Source of the DNA: Adineta ricciae
Lineage: Eukaryota > Rotifera > Eurotatoria > Adinetida > Adinetidae
Assembly (NCBI GenBank): GCA_905250025.1
Contig: CAJNOJ010000117.1
Coordinates: 1 to 64,000, forward strand
Length of the DNA stretch: 64,000 nucleotides
Direction: 5' to 3'
Positions 20,721 to 32,804 of this stretch are shown here, piece after piece. Position 1 is the first letter of the stretch; the number at the start of each line of letters is the position of its first letter. The position numbers were made by a program, and so were the translations under genes. The notes under the pieces were generated by a model. It was given only the letters and a program-made list of their open reading frames with translations. It was not told the origin of the DNA and did no database searches.

Positions 20721-23700
20721 TTAAAGATCGCCAAACGGATCATTAACCTGCGCTTGATTCGGTTTGCCTGGTTGACCAAATGGTGATGCGCCAAACGATT
20801 GCGGAGCAGCAAATGGATTCGTATTTGCTCCCATGGGTCGCGCTGGTTGACCACCAAAGCCCATTGGCTGAAAAGCAAAACGTAATGAAGCATGTTTTCC
20901 TCAATGATTGTCAAAGCAAAAGAATTTAGTAGACTCATGCAATATGCGCACTACGAAAGTCTCGTCTGACATATCAAAGCTTGTGTTAGAATCTGACGTC
21001 TAAAGAATATCCCCAAGCTTAAGCATGTTCTGCATTGAAGCATTTTAACTATATAAATTAGCGATATTAGTAACTAGAATAGTCGATGCAAATAGGAGAT
21101 TTGAGTAATCAAATGAGAAAGATTAAGGATCATTCAATTAGTTATCCATTCTAATCACACAAACACCCATGTGCAGAAAAAGATGGTATTACCGCAGGAT
21201 AATACGGGCGTATCATATTCGTCATGTACATCTGTTGTAAGATCAAAAATACATTATGATTGCTGTAATTTAGTCAAGATCCAAATAGGAATATTCTTCA
21301 ACAAAACCGTGTCCTATACTCGACAAGTTTTGGTTCATTTCTTCGACATCGACACTCGAATCCTGTTGTATAGAAATACTTGAAGATTTATTAAAAATAG
21401 TTGACAATGGTTGTTTTTTATTATATTGACTATTCTACCGGATAGAATGACAACGAGTTCACATGAAACTTCAAATGAATATTCTTTCTTTTTTTGTTTA
21501 TCCATTATGACTATGAATTGATGAGCATGTCATGATATATCTCATGCACTGATCTATTGTGTAGTTGCAATATTAGACAGAACCTTGCAAAAATCATGTT
21601 TTTTCTTTTGGATTTTTATCTGACATCTAACGGAATACATTTGCAAATGGAAGAAGATGGAATATTTGCGTCGGCTGTATGACTAATAATCTCAAAAACT
21701 AAATGCAGATTTTCTTGTTGCATCTAGACATTATTTCGTCGTGTAAAATCTCTTTTTCTGCGTGTATGAGTGTGTGTGTGTGTTCATGGGCGCGAATTGG
21801 GAGGGAAAGCTGTATAGGAATAGATTTTGTACGTACTTACTGGTTACACTCGGCTCAAATCACTTTCCAAACGAATTTTGCCTTCATGTTAAAATATATC
21901 GTAGATGAATCGAGAAAAAAGCTCGTAAAAGAGCATATTTTTTCTTGTTAATGCTGCTGCTTCTATCACTACATATGTGAAATCAAATGACTGCCTGTCG
22001 TCAATGCAAAAAAAGAGAGGGGTACAGGGAAAAAGAGAAGGAGAGCCGTGTTTGTGCGCCCGCACATACACACACACACATACGCAGTAGAGAGAGACAT
22101 CATTGCAACTAAACTCGAAGTGCTTGTGTGCAAAAAACGTTAATGCAAGTTGTGCTTTATGTTTGGTTGCTGCTTGCTTCTTGTCTCTTTTTTTCGTTGA
22201 TATGTGCACATCGAGTTGCTAGTAAAAGCACATGTGCACGGGAGAGAAACGAAGCGAATAATGAGAGTGAGATAGGTGAATGACTCGTTCGGTGTCGGTT
22301 ATAAATTTTTTTCTTTTTTTTTCGTTGTGAGAGAAAAAAAGATGTTTGAAATAGGGGTGTCATTGCCTGCTGCTATGACACAACGACATTGGAAAGAAAA
22401 ATAACCGACCAAAGAAATTGTGAGCGAATGCAAATAAATCATATCTCAGTATGTGTGTCGACGAGCGAGCAAAAGAGAGAAAGAGAGAGAGAAATAAACG
22501 AGTGAATGTGTTTGCGTCACTGAAACGCGAAGATAAAAACAGAGCGAGAAAAAAATGCTCAGTAAATATATGCGAGGAACAGAGAACTTGGAACAAAGAG
22601 AAAATAGCTAATGATGACGATTGCGAGCAACCGATTATGACAGGAGAAAAATAAAATCAAACAAAAATCACGTACCGACGAGCCACTAGGTGCAGCGAAA
22701 GGGTTGGTTGATGCTGCTTGGGGTGGTGCTTGTTGCCACATTGTATTTGGTTGTGAACCGGCCATCTAAATATACCGAGAGTAGAAAGTGAAGCAAAGAT
22801 CTTCGAGATGTACGTACACCACCAAATGGCGCACTCATGGTGGGCTGACTTGGCCATGATGCGCCAGGACTATTCATTGTGTTGCTTCCGATACCAATCT
22901 TTTGTTGGTTTTTTCCATCACCCGGTACCCATTGATGGTCTTTGCTGAAGAGAATGAAAGAAATTTGTTGATAAGACGTAGTTCATGGAGGATGTTTACC
23001 CAATTCGTGATCGATCTTTCATATCGAGATTTTCGAATAATTGATTTAATGATGAGTTCAGATCTCCAGATTGAAGTGGTTTCGTAGCCGTTGGAATGTT
23101 TTGATTATTTGCAAATAACGGTGCTGTTGATGTAGTTTTGCCTGATGAGAGCGATGTCGGTTGAAGAATATCGTCGAAAAAGTTCGCTAGAACACAAATC
23201 AATATCAACTGATCAATACATGTACACAAATTAGATATCTGGGACACTCTTAATACGAATGTCAATACATGCGGTGGGGATAATACATGACATGCGACAA
23301 CATTTAGAAAGCTACCTTCGTTAAGATTCGACAATGTCGATGTTTCATGGTGCGGAGCTTCTTCCGCTTTTCAAGGGAAAAAAAACAAATAAGATGTTTG
23401 TAATGTTTATCATTAGACAATTGACAAAAATAACACTCTGAGAACAGTAGAGCGATGTACTTACTTTTAGGTACCGATGTATCGAGTGCAGTTTGGAATG
23501 GTTGTTGCGGTGGTTGTTGAAATGCTGGAAAAGTGGTTGGATTATTATTAAAAAATGTATTAGTAGCTGATTGAGTTGGTGGTGTTGCAAGAGAGAAAAG
23601 ATCATCGGTTAATAATTGTTGCTGTTGATTAACAGTATTTGCTGATGGCAAGGATGGATATTGTCCATTCGATGATGATGATGTCGGTTGGTGCTGAGAA

Positions 23701-25915
23701 AAGAAATTTGTATCACCAAAACCATTTCCACTCGATGTTGTTGTCGGAGCATTGGAAAAATCTTTGTTCTATAGAGATAGGCATAGTATAATTGATATAA
23801 TGGCGAAAGTTTCTATTGAAGATTCGAACCTTATTGAATAGTGCAAGTGCTTTAGCTTCTTCTTCGAGTATCTTTTGTGGATCATCGCTATCATTAAATA
23901 TTAAATCACGCGAAAAGCTCTTCAGATCTTGTTCCGTTTGATGTCTAATAAAGAATCTTTCATTATATAGTATACATTTCACTTTCTTTGCAAATACCGT
24001 GAGATTGATGCTTGCGGTGGTATCTTTTTACCTTCCATATGTGCCAAATGATTTTCCAAAGCTTCCAAAAGACTACTTGGTGCCTAAGAATATCAAAAGA
24101 TGGCATAATCTATCTTCTGCTAAACATCAATCAATAGTATTCTTCAATTTAGTCAGAAACTATTAAATTCATGCAAGTTTTATCTCCATTTCCCTTCGCA
24201 CTTACTCTATTATCATCAATTCTCTACACATATGTATATAAATTCTCAATGAAATGTTCGTTTTCGAAAGTCGGATTCTTCGCACTTACTCGTGATAAAT
24301 CCGGGATTTCACTTCGATCCATACCCGATGTCTAAAAATGAGAAAACAAAACAGCATTAGATCTTCAATCTCATTGTCTCTGAACATTTTCTTCATGTTA
24401 GTATCTCGCAAACTATTAGAGCAAAGGAAATCAAAGTAAGCCATATTATGGTAAGAGTAATTGGTTTCTATCGAGCAAAACAAACCCGATAAACATAAAC
24501 GGAAAGTTGCTAGAGAAAGAGAGACAAAATCAAACCTGGTCAAATTCGTGAAACAAACAAAGAAAACCAAATGGTGACAAGAAAGGTGGTTTTTCATTCT
24601 CAATTGCGATCGAAGTCGATCGTTACCTGTTTCCAAAATCCTCGCTCAAATAATTGACTGTATCGCTGATGGATTCAAAGAATAGTCTGAAGACATTCAG
24701 ATCGATTAACACTTACCTCAGCCACTTTAAGAAAAGTTGACACTTTGTCGGTTCGTTCGAGAAATCTTTTGTAAATGTCCAATCCTTCGCGGCACTGCTT
24801 TTTATTCATATCGAAATATTTTTCTGCAAGATAAAGAACAGTTTTTCGATAAGTAAGAAGCAAAGCTTGTTGATTTACCAAGTAGATTGATCATTCCATC
24901 ATTAAATGCAGCATATAAACGTATCAGATCTTTGATTAAGAGAAAGAAGCAACTATTGATAACACCATTTGTAAGTTCATTGGGTGTAACCTAAACAGAG
25001 TAAGAAAAATTCATTGATTTTATGTGAAAATTCATTGATTTCTCATGCATCATCTCAATTCACTGCAATTCAAACTTACAGAAGATTTCAACTTTTTATC
25101 CTAAACTTTTCTTTTTCTTTTTCAACGAAAATTTCAACGAAAAAACTTACTTCAAATTCTAGTAAAGCATCGAGTTGTTTTTGAAGAATCGGAAGTGCTT
25201 TCAGCAACTAAAACATTGAAGAATATATCTTCAAATTCGATACAAATTTGTCTCCAACCTTATCCGTCGGCATTGTACGAAGAACACCATCATCTTTTCT
25301 ACAAAAAAGAATCGAAATTGAACGATTTCAAACGAAGTTATCCAAGACAAAACAAACCCTCGTTTGATTTTGCAGAAATCGTAACCTGTTAATTTGTAAG
25401 CATCGCGTTTTTCGTTCAAATAATTTGCATAACGTCGAACATAACTCGACATATCACCACCAGGCATTCCCATTCGATCCAAATAAGCAGCCGGTTGAAG
25501 ACGATGGTTATGCGAAGCCATATACGCTTCAAAACGCTAAAATATCCAACTTGATTATGAAAAATTCTTTTCACAAAAAGATTCACTTCATTTCCAAAGC
25601 ACATGAGATGATGTATGGTAATTAATGCTTTATAGGAAACCACCCATGACGAATTTTGCGTACGTTCAATCAGTAAATCAGCCAATTGAGGAATAGAAAC
25701 ATTCATTTCATTTGTTGCTTGCAAAAGAACTTCACAAAACACAAAGTAAAAGATGTATTAACACAAAAACTCTTCTTACAATCTAAATGTTTTCGTTTGG
25801 GACCCATGATTTCTTCAGTTGTTGCTTTACAAACAACTTTCGCTAGAGCTTGTCCAGCGATGGTATTTTTCGCTGCTAGAAGTCGATCAACGAGACTTTG
25901 TCCACCCGGTTGCAT
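20721..25915 (-). CDS. PICALM: Clathrin assembly protein PICALM/AP180 (ANTH domain)
   Basis: Endocytic adaptor that binds PtdIns(4,5)P2, clathrin and AP2 at the plasma membrane. The start [20 protein letters not shown] at 25915 lies 14 nt downstream of a TTCTCTTCTAG acceptor-like site. The ANTH domain occupies the first ~280 residues, with the phosphoinositide-binding motif [16 protein letters not shown]. It continues through [63 protein letters not shown] and [20 protein letters not shown]. The unstructured C-terminal part (about 20721-24060) has repeated NPF motifs (NPFAAP, EH-domain ligands) and ends NDPFGDL, a DPF-type AP2 ligand, with a TAA at 20721-20723. Introns are short except the last, about 1.8 kb (20875-22673). 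It is divergent with ZRSR2. Confidence 0.93.
20875..22673 (-). other. Unusually long last intron of PICALM
   Basis: The exon ending [11 protein letters not shown] stops at a GTACGTG donor near 22673, and the last exon (QPMGFGGQ...) begins after TTTGCTTTTCAG near 20875. The intron is thus about 1.8 kb, against 45-70 bp for most introns here. It contains a GT-rich run at about 21766-21783, a CA-rich run at about 22066-22083 and GA-rich tracts at about 22470-22495. I see no nested gene or transposon termini. Confidence 0.75.
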
Positions 25916-26212
25916 TTTGCAAGTCTATTCTAGAAGAGAAAATGGGCAAAACAATACACGTAAACATACACAAAGAGTTTTTCCTTGATTGATTATCGTG
26001 CTAGTGACATTATTTGTCAAGGTCATTCAAACCATCGAGTAAACATCTGAATGTTAAACTAGATTCGACTAATTATGAAAAACAAAGCACAAATCAGTTG
26101 CTCAATCAGTAAAAATATCCTGATTTGTGATGGAAAGAGAAAAATATCATGTGCTTGTTTTTTATTTTCCAAATGTCGACACATGTGTACTTGAATCTGA
26201 TTGGTGAATAGT
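25916..26212. promoter_or_regulatory. Divergent intergenic region between PICALM and ZRSR2
   Basis: 297 bp separate two start codons facing away from each other, so both promoters must lie here or overlap the flanking exons. I could not identify specific elements. A splice-acceptor-like TTCTCTTCTAG lies 14 nt upstream of the PICALM ATG. Confidence 0.5.
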
Positions 26213-27634
26213 ATGGAATCGAATAAAACATGGATCACTAATGGAAATCAGGAAGATTTAGTTGAAATGAATATTCGAATCGATAATGAACTTTTTCAAC
26301 AATTGAAAAACCATCGAATTGAACAATTCAAAGTCAAGTATCCATCGAAAACATTCAAGTATAACAAATATCCTTTTGTTCTGTTTGATACGTTTGCTTC
26401 TGATCAATTTTCATATTTATTCTCCTTGACTTTTTCTTTTTATGAATTTTTAAGCCATAGAATATATCGATTATTGATTAAAAAACTACGCCGACAATTT
26501 CTTCGACAACGAAACGCGAAAGAACGTGATGACAAACTTCGATGCGAAGAAATTCAAAGAGAAAATGATCCACTGCATCAAGCATGGATTATTCATCGGG
26601 AAAATCTTCGACATCAGCGAGAAATTCAAGAAGAACAAGAGAAGTACGATTCAGACAAGAAAATGATAACTGCTAATGATTTTATCTAGTGAAAAAGCTC
26701 GAAAAGCATATGAACAAAGAGAAATCCAACGAAAAAAGTTAGAAGAGAAACAAAAGGTAAGATCGGTCACCAGTTCATCGTTATTTGACGTTTCACATTT
26801 GTAGACAGTGTCCATTCCAGCTACCACGCATAATCCACTTGCTCTATATCAAGTTCCGAGCATTGAACGTCCTCCATGCGCATTTTATTCCAAAACCGGC
26901 GTGTGTCGATACGGTGAACGGTATGTTCGATCTTTTCAATTAATTTCCTTGAAAATGCTTTATGTTTTTCAGTTGTCGACGTGCGCATCCAAAAGCAGAT
27001 ATCACCAACACTTTGTTAGCTGTAAATATGTACTCGAATTTTGAAATGCAATATGGATTGGACGAAGAATATGATCTGGGTAGGAACGAATCGAATGAAT
27101 TGGAATACTATTGAGAGAAGATTGTAGATATTGGCTTGGAATTTGAAGAATCAGAACGATATGAAAATTTTAAAGATTTTTATTATGATGTGCTACCAGA
27201 ATTTGAACGATTTGGACAAGTAATAACGTTCAAGGTTTGTTCGAATTCAGAAATTCATTTACGCGGAAATGTTTACATACAGTACGAAACGTAAGTGTTT
27301 TTCTCATTTTCATACTGTTGCCAATTTGTTTTCAATAGAGATTATCAAGCCATGTTAGCGTACAGAGCATTGAATACTCGATATTATGCTGGTCGAATGA
27401 TTCAATGTCAATTTGTAAATATTCCTAGTTGGTCAACAGCGATTTGTGGTGAGAAATACGGACGATTTATTCTTTAATCGCTGATTATTCATAGGTTTAT
27501 CTGAGCTCGGTAAATGTCCGAAAGGTCGTCGTTGTAATTATTTACATGTCTTTCGAAATCCATCATTAAAATCGAACCGATCTCGATCTGAAGATCATTC
27601 GACAAAGAAAAAGAAGAGACGTCACCATTCCTAA
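26213..27634 (+). CDS. ZRSR2: U2AF35-related splicing factor ZRSR2 (Urp)
   Basis: Spliceosomal protein that recognises the 3' splice site, chiefly of U12-type introns. The first ATG is at 26213. The N-terminal part is basic and charged (HRIYRLLIKKLRRQFLRQRN, then a Glu/Arg-rich helix). Then come CCCH finger 1 (CAFYSKTGVCRYGERCRRAH, completed across an intron near 26920-26973) and the UHM/RRM-like region (YENFKDFYYDVLPEFERFGQVITFKV, EIHLRGNVYIQYE, YYAGRMIQCQFV). CCCH finger 2 follows (CGLSELGKCPKGRRCNYLH), then a short basic tail ending KKKKRRHHS, TAA at 27632-27634. It has five or six introns of about 45-95 bp. The RS tail is much shorter than in human ZRSR2. CNOT10 starts 59 bp downstream. 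Confidence 0.9.
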
Positions 27635-27693
27635 TTGAAATTGGTCCTTTCTTTTGTAGATAATTCGTTCTATTCTTTCATTTTGCCATAACT
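27635..27693 (+). promoter_or_regulatory. 59-bp spacer with an acceptor-like site between ZRSR2 and CNOT10
   Basis: The spacer contains TCCTTTCTTTTGTAG at about 27646-27660, a good polypyrimidine tract plus AG about 33 nt before the CNOT10 ATG. It is very short for two independent eukaryotic transcription units. Trans-splicing of a spliced leader onto CNOT10 would fit, but that is inference. Confidence 0.4.
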
Positions 27694-30357
27694 ATGAGTG
27701 AAGATAACAATACAACTACAACTAATAATAACGAAATAAATTCTGTTTTCTCAGAACAGGATAAAGAATTAGCAAGTAAAGCAAAACACGAATATGAAGC
27801 AGGACAGTTCGATGGTATGTTATGCAGAAGTTCAATGGAACCAGATTTGATGAGAAATTTCGTTTTAGTTTGTCTGAAAACTTTGCAGAAAATTTTGGAA
27901 TCGTATCCAGATGATCCAAAAGTTTTGTTTAATATTGCCTTAACTGAATACTCGATGTCTAACTATCAAAAAACCGAAATATTCAAAACTCAACTGAATA
28001 AAATCGCTGAGAAAGTAAACATTCATTTTTGGTTTGAAGAAAAACTTCTGAATTCCTACTCTTTAGCTCAACTGCACATCAGACGATGTTACAACTTTGG
28101 AAGAACCCGATCAATGTACAGTATTCTATAATATGGCTGTTCTTCTTTATCATATGCGTCAATATCAAACAGCATTAGTCATTGCTGAAAAACTCTTTCG
28201 ACTAATCGGACAACTCGGTAATTATTTCATATTTCAATGTCTCGACATTCTTCGGAATATTTTCTAGATGAAACACTTTCGTGGAAAGTTTGTCTTCTTC
28301 TCACTGAACTCGATTTGTGTACATTTCAAGTAAGACAATTGGTGTTTGTTGGGAAAAGTAATTGAATTGTCTGTTTTAGCCGGATAATGCACTAGGTGCT
28401 ATTGCACATCTCGACAAATTACTCGCCGAACGAAGTAGTCCACCATCAAATGGTGTATCTCATAGTCCAAATATGTTAAATGATAATTTGGAAATTCTCA
28501 AATCTAAGATTAGTTTGGTGAGTCCTTCTTTGTTCATTTCTTCATCTCAACATCCATTTTTCAGTATAAAATTCGTTGTTTACTCATGCGTAAGTCATTG
28601 CGTACATGTAAAAAAGAATTAAAACAACTTCAAAACACCAATCTAGTACGTTTATTGATATTCTTTCTTTTATTCATTGTTCTTCTCTTCAGTCATCAAC
28701 AAGTCTAACCTATGCACGTGCGAATTTCGAATATTTCAAAGAAAATCACATTCGAGCATTAAAGATTCTCACCAATAACCAACAAAACAATCCATCAGTT
28801 CCATCATTACAAAAAAACTCCTCGCATTGCTTTTACAACAATCTTTCATGTATACACTTTCATTTACATAAATCTGCATTCGCTCTATTCTACATGCGTC
28901 GTGCCTTAACCGAAAACAATCGTTTATTGGTCGAACAATTAAATTCTACTGACAAACAATTGATTGCTCATCAAATCAATCGTAAATATGAAATTCTTTA
29001 CAATCTCGGCATTCAATTACTATTCAAACATCAACCATTGGCTGCATTTGAATGTTTAATCGAAGTCATACATATTTATTCGAATAATATTCGTCTATGG
29101 TTACGTTTAGCAGAATGTTGTATAATGGTCTATCGTTCATCGAATGAGGACATATTCAAATTAGAAGAGAAGTTGAAATGTGTATTGCAATCGATCGGAA
29201 CAGGTTTTCATCATAAATTAATTCTGGGAAATTGTAACACATCGACCTCGATGAAACGATCAACGACGAGTGATCATGAAAATTGTTCGATGGAGTTCGC
29301 GATGATTTGTTTGAAAAATGCGTTAACATATTTACCAGTTATTACTGATGCGGATTTACAGTAAGAGAAAAAGTCGTTTCGGAGGGGAAAGTTCGCGGTT
29401 TTTGTTTGTAGAAAAGAAGAAACGAAATTGTATCCGGCGCCACCAGGAAATCCCATGCGAATTGGCGACATGCTGTCATTGAAATGTTCGATTTTAATTG
29501 CAGCTGCTTACGTTTCTCTATGTTTAAACGATTTCGTTTCGGCGAAGAACTATTCAACAAGTCTATTGAGTGAACCTCGAGCATCCTCTGGACATAAGTT
29601 TGTCGATTCTGTTTTCTTATTTATCGACAAAGATTTGTTTTCATTTAGATATCTTGCTCGATTATATTTATCCGAAAGTTTCTTAGCTATGAATAAAATC
29701 GAATTAGCACTCACGCAACTCGATGCCGATACAGTGAAAAACGAAAGTGATCTTTCATTTAAAATACCCATCACTACAGTTGATAAAGGAGGTAGAAGAA
29801 AAGTTTTCGACTGTTAGATCTTTTTTTTTATTTTTCTATTCGTTGATTTAGAGGAGAAATCTGATACACCAGAAACAACACCAACAGTTCCGAAAGGTAT
29901 GTGAAACGAAAGAAATTTCGTAAGAATCGATCCGTTTTTCTTCTCAGCTGATTTAGTCAATTGGTCACCACGTGATGCTCGAGTCGGACAAGCGATTATT
30001 TACTATAACATTGCTGCTATCTATGCAATTACACATGATGTCGAAAAAGCTTTCAAAAATTTCAATCTAGTATGTGTTATTTTCCCTTCACTACGTTTTT
30101 CTGATGTTTTTGTCTCGATAGTTTGTTAATTTGTTTGGCAAATCACAACCAGCTCATTCATTTCAATTGAAATTCTACTTAGATTTACTCGATGGTAATG
30201 ATCGAAACTTTCTCATTATGATTCAATCTCGTTTTTCCTAGGTAACCGTCATCGACTTCAAATTTTATTGAAAGAAAATTTCGGCCATTTAACATCGAAT
30301 AAATCATTTGTTGCTCTTCCAACTCACACACATCCTGCATCAACTAACAACTCCTAA
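27694..30357 (+). CDS. CNOT10: CCR4-NOT complex subunit 10 (CNOT10)
   Basis: Non-catalytic TPR subunit of the CCR4-NOT deadenylase, which pairs with CNOT11 on the CNOT1 N-terminus in cytoplasmic mRNA decay. The start MSEDNNTTTTNNNE at 27694 leads to KELASKAKHEYEAGQFD and then CLKTLQKILESYPDDPKVLFNIALTEY across the first intron. Later segments match the family: AVLLYHMRQYQTALVIAEKL, DETLSWKVCLLLTELDL, YKIRCLLMRKSLRTCKKELK, SAFALFYMRRALTENNRL, LYNLGIQLLFKHQPLAAFECL, IRLWLRLAECCI and YYNIAAIYAITHDVEKAFKN. The protein ends HPASTNNS with a TAA at 30355-30357. Introns are about 45-65 bp. The repeated helical pairs are TPR-like. Confidence 0.88.
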
Positions 30358-31500
30358 ACATGATTTCATTCACACTAAAACTTTCTTTTCTTTGTTCGTT
30401 ATGTTTATTGTTGTTGTGCTCATTTTTTAAGGTTATCTTTTTTTGTTATTGCATATACACGATTTGATTTCTCTGGATGTTTTTTTTTTAAATATAAAAC
30501 AAATGCTTCAGCAGTAGACAATTGACACTGCTGAAAGAATAACAACATCGCATCGACATTCATCTGTCAATATACTTTCACAAAAACCTTGATCTTATCA
30601 TTATTTTCAAATCAATTCGTGCAATGTCTTTTAAGTTGGAAGCTCTCGTCGTTCAGTACTATAATCCAAAACTTGTCTATTTTCACATCCGATATACTTG
30701 GTATAGATCCTATTTTCTTCTCTATTGTACTCTTCACCCTCGTTGTAATCTTACTTCTTTAAATAGATGAGCCGACTGCACGTTTTAAGTTCATGGGACA
30801 CTGTATCTAAATGAGACTAATTTAGGAAAGAAGATTTCGAAATAATCAACATGACATATGATACTCGAGCCATCTAATCCTTCGTTATGATTATCTATCT
30901 TATCTACGTGAAACAAACGATTGATGTGTTCACATTCGTTGAGCTCTTTCTTGTTACCTATGTGAACAAGTAGAATACCGTTGGATATATGCATATATAG
31001 AAGTTTAGTTGTTTTTGTAAATACGCAAAAAAAGAAAAAAGAGAAAAACACAAGCAAATAAAAGACAACAGAGAGATTTACAGAGATACAAGACACGAGA
31101 GATTGAATAAAGAACAAAAAGTGAAACGAATTCAAATCGAGAAACGCGACGCATTTGAAATATATAAATAAAAATGTATATGCTTGAGTGTATATAAGCG
31201 AATGATCTGCCTGTTGAACTTGTTGCTTTTTTTTCTTAGTCGATCTAACTGATATCACTGTGACGAGAGAGAAAAGAAACGCATGAACAAAAGAATATTA
31301 ATACATGTTATATACAGAGATGAAAAACAAAAGATTCGACGGCTCAGGGTTGAATATTTTGTGTATTTCAGAATGAGTCTCTTCTTTCTTTTGTGACGAA
31401 TCGATTTTGTTCGTGAAGAGCGTCGGATGATCGGTGTTTAGAGTAAGAAGGAGATGAAAAGAAGAAAGAAAAACGAAAGAAATATGTAGAAAGATTCTTT
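30358..31500. other. Convergent intergenic region between CNOT10 and Rab5
   Basis: Contains the 3' ends of two converging genes. AT-rich with T- and A-runs, and a polyadenylation-like AATATAAAAC at about 30491-30500. The open frame at 30791-31258 on the minus strand is Phe/Leu-rich low complexity without splice support, and I do not call it a gene. Confidence 0.6.
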
Positions 31501-32247
31501 TCACTTAGTGCTACTACCACAACATCCTACATCGCTTCCACTTCCGCCGGAATTTACTGGTCGATCGACAGTTATCGAATTACCACCCGATGATTTTCCA
31601 CCTGGCGTTGATGAATCTTGAGTTTTCGGTAATTTTTTCGCTATTGCCATAAATATATCATTAACATTTACTGCTGTCTTAGCGGATGTTTCCATAAATA
31701 TTAAACCATTTTCTTCTGCGTATGCTTGAGCATCAGCGACTTCGATTTGACGTTTGGCAGCTAAATCAGCTTTATTTCCAGCTAATGCAATAACAATATT
31801 CGGTGCTGCTTGACGTTGTAACTCTTTAACCCATACTTTAGCTCGACTGAACGTATCCGCATTGGTTATATCATAAACAACAATAGCTGCTTGTGCACCA
31901 CGATAGTACATTGGTGCTAATGAATGATATCTAAAAGAAAATCTTATCTTCGAAACCGATCAACTATTCAGTCCGCTTATTTACCTTTCCTGGCCAGCAG
32001 TATCCCATAATTCGAGCTTAACTGTTGTATCATCAACCGAAACAGTTTGTGTAAGAAAAGCTGCACCAATTGTTGACTCTTGGTATTCATGAAATTGTCC
32101 TTTGACAAATCGAAGTACTAACGATGACTTTCCTACTGCTGATTCGCCTAGTAGAACCATCTTGAATTGGCATGTGCGCGCTGCTTGGCCGTTGGCTGTT
32201 GACCTATTGGCAGCTGCATTGCCTGCTGGACGATTATTGCTAGTCAT
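31501..32247 (-). CDS. RAB5: Rab5 family small GTPase
   Basis: Early-endosome GTPase controlling endocytic vesicle fusion. The ATG is at 32245-32247 ([16 protein letters not shown]). The G domain is complete: P-loop GESAVGKSS, effector region [18 protein letters not shown] (typical of Rab5), [23 protein letters not shown] and ETSAK. Two exons are joined across a short intron at about 31932-31985. The C-terminus reads [13 protein letters not shown] with a TGA at 31501-31503. The di-cysteine for geranylgeranylation is five residues from the end, whereas animal Rab5 usually ends CCSN-like. It lies divergently from the RNF11-like gene and acts in the same trafficking pathway as VPS45 further along the window. 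Confidence 0.96.
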
Positions 32248-32804
32248 TGTCAAAGAATTAAAGATGAAAAAAAAGGCGTTTTTATATCTTCAATTGGTCG
32301 AATGAACACAAAATAAGTGTATTAGATAATATCGTATCTGCAATGAAAAAACAAAAAATCAAACACAAATATATGTCATGACTTATCAATCACACGCTCA
32401 GCGAGGGAAGAAAAGAAATCATACGACGACGAGAGAAGGCAGCCATCTTAGACAGGCGCTCATGTGCATCTCCAATGCGGTGATTTCTCCTCAAGACATT
32501 TAGCGACATCTACTCAGAATGAAAATAAACTTTCAAATTCTGTTAAATTCGAAAGAAAATTCAAGAAATTTTATTTTAAAAAAATGGAAAAAGACTTTCT
32601 TCAGATTGGTTCTTTTTCATATGATCAAGATTGAGTCACTTGTACTCAACTATATGAAGAAGAAATAAAGAGGTGATCCCAGCTGATCTTTTCGTACGCT
32701 ACACATTGGTCTTCAATTATCTCTATATATACATACGTGCTTTTCTTTTTCATCATTAGATATTCATCTCCTTACAAACAGTAACTATTACACAGTACAT
32801 TCTC
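32248..32804. other. Divergent region between Rab5 and the RNF11-like gene
   Basis: About 557 bp holding both 5' flanks. AT-rich, with an A-run at about 32578-32592 and no recognisable open frame or element. Both promoters are presumed to be here. Confidence 0.5.

Noticed and set aside
21760..22090. Possible transposable element in the long PICALM intron
   Set aside because: No terminal repeats, target-site duplication or transposase/RT-like frame seen; only microsatellites.
30791..31258. 155-residue minus-strand frame downstream of Rab5
   Set aside because: Phe/Leu-rich translation of AT-rich 3' UTR-like sequence; no homology recognised.
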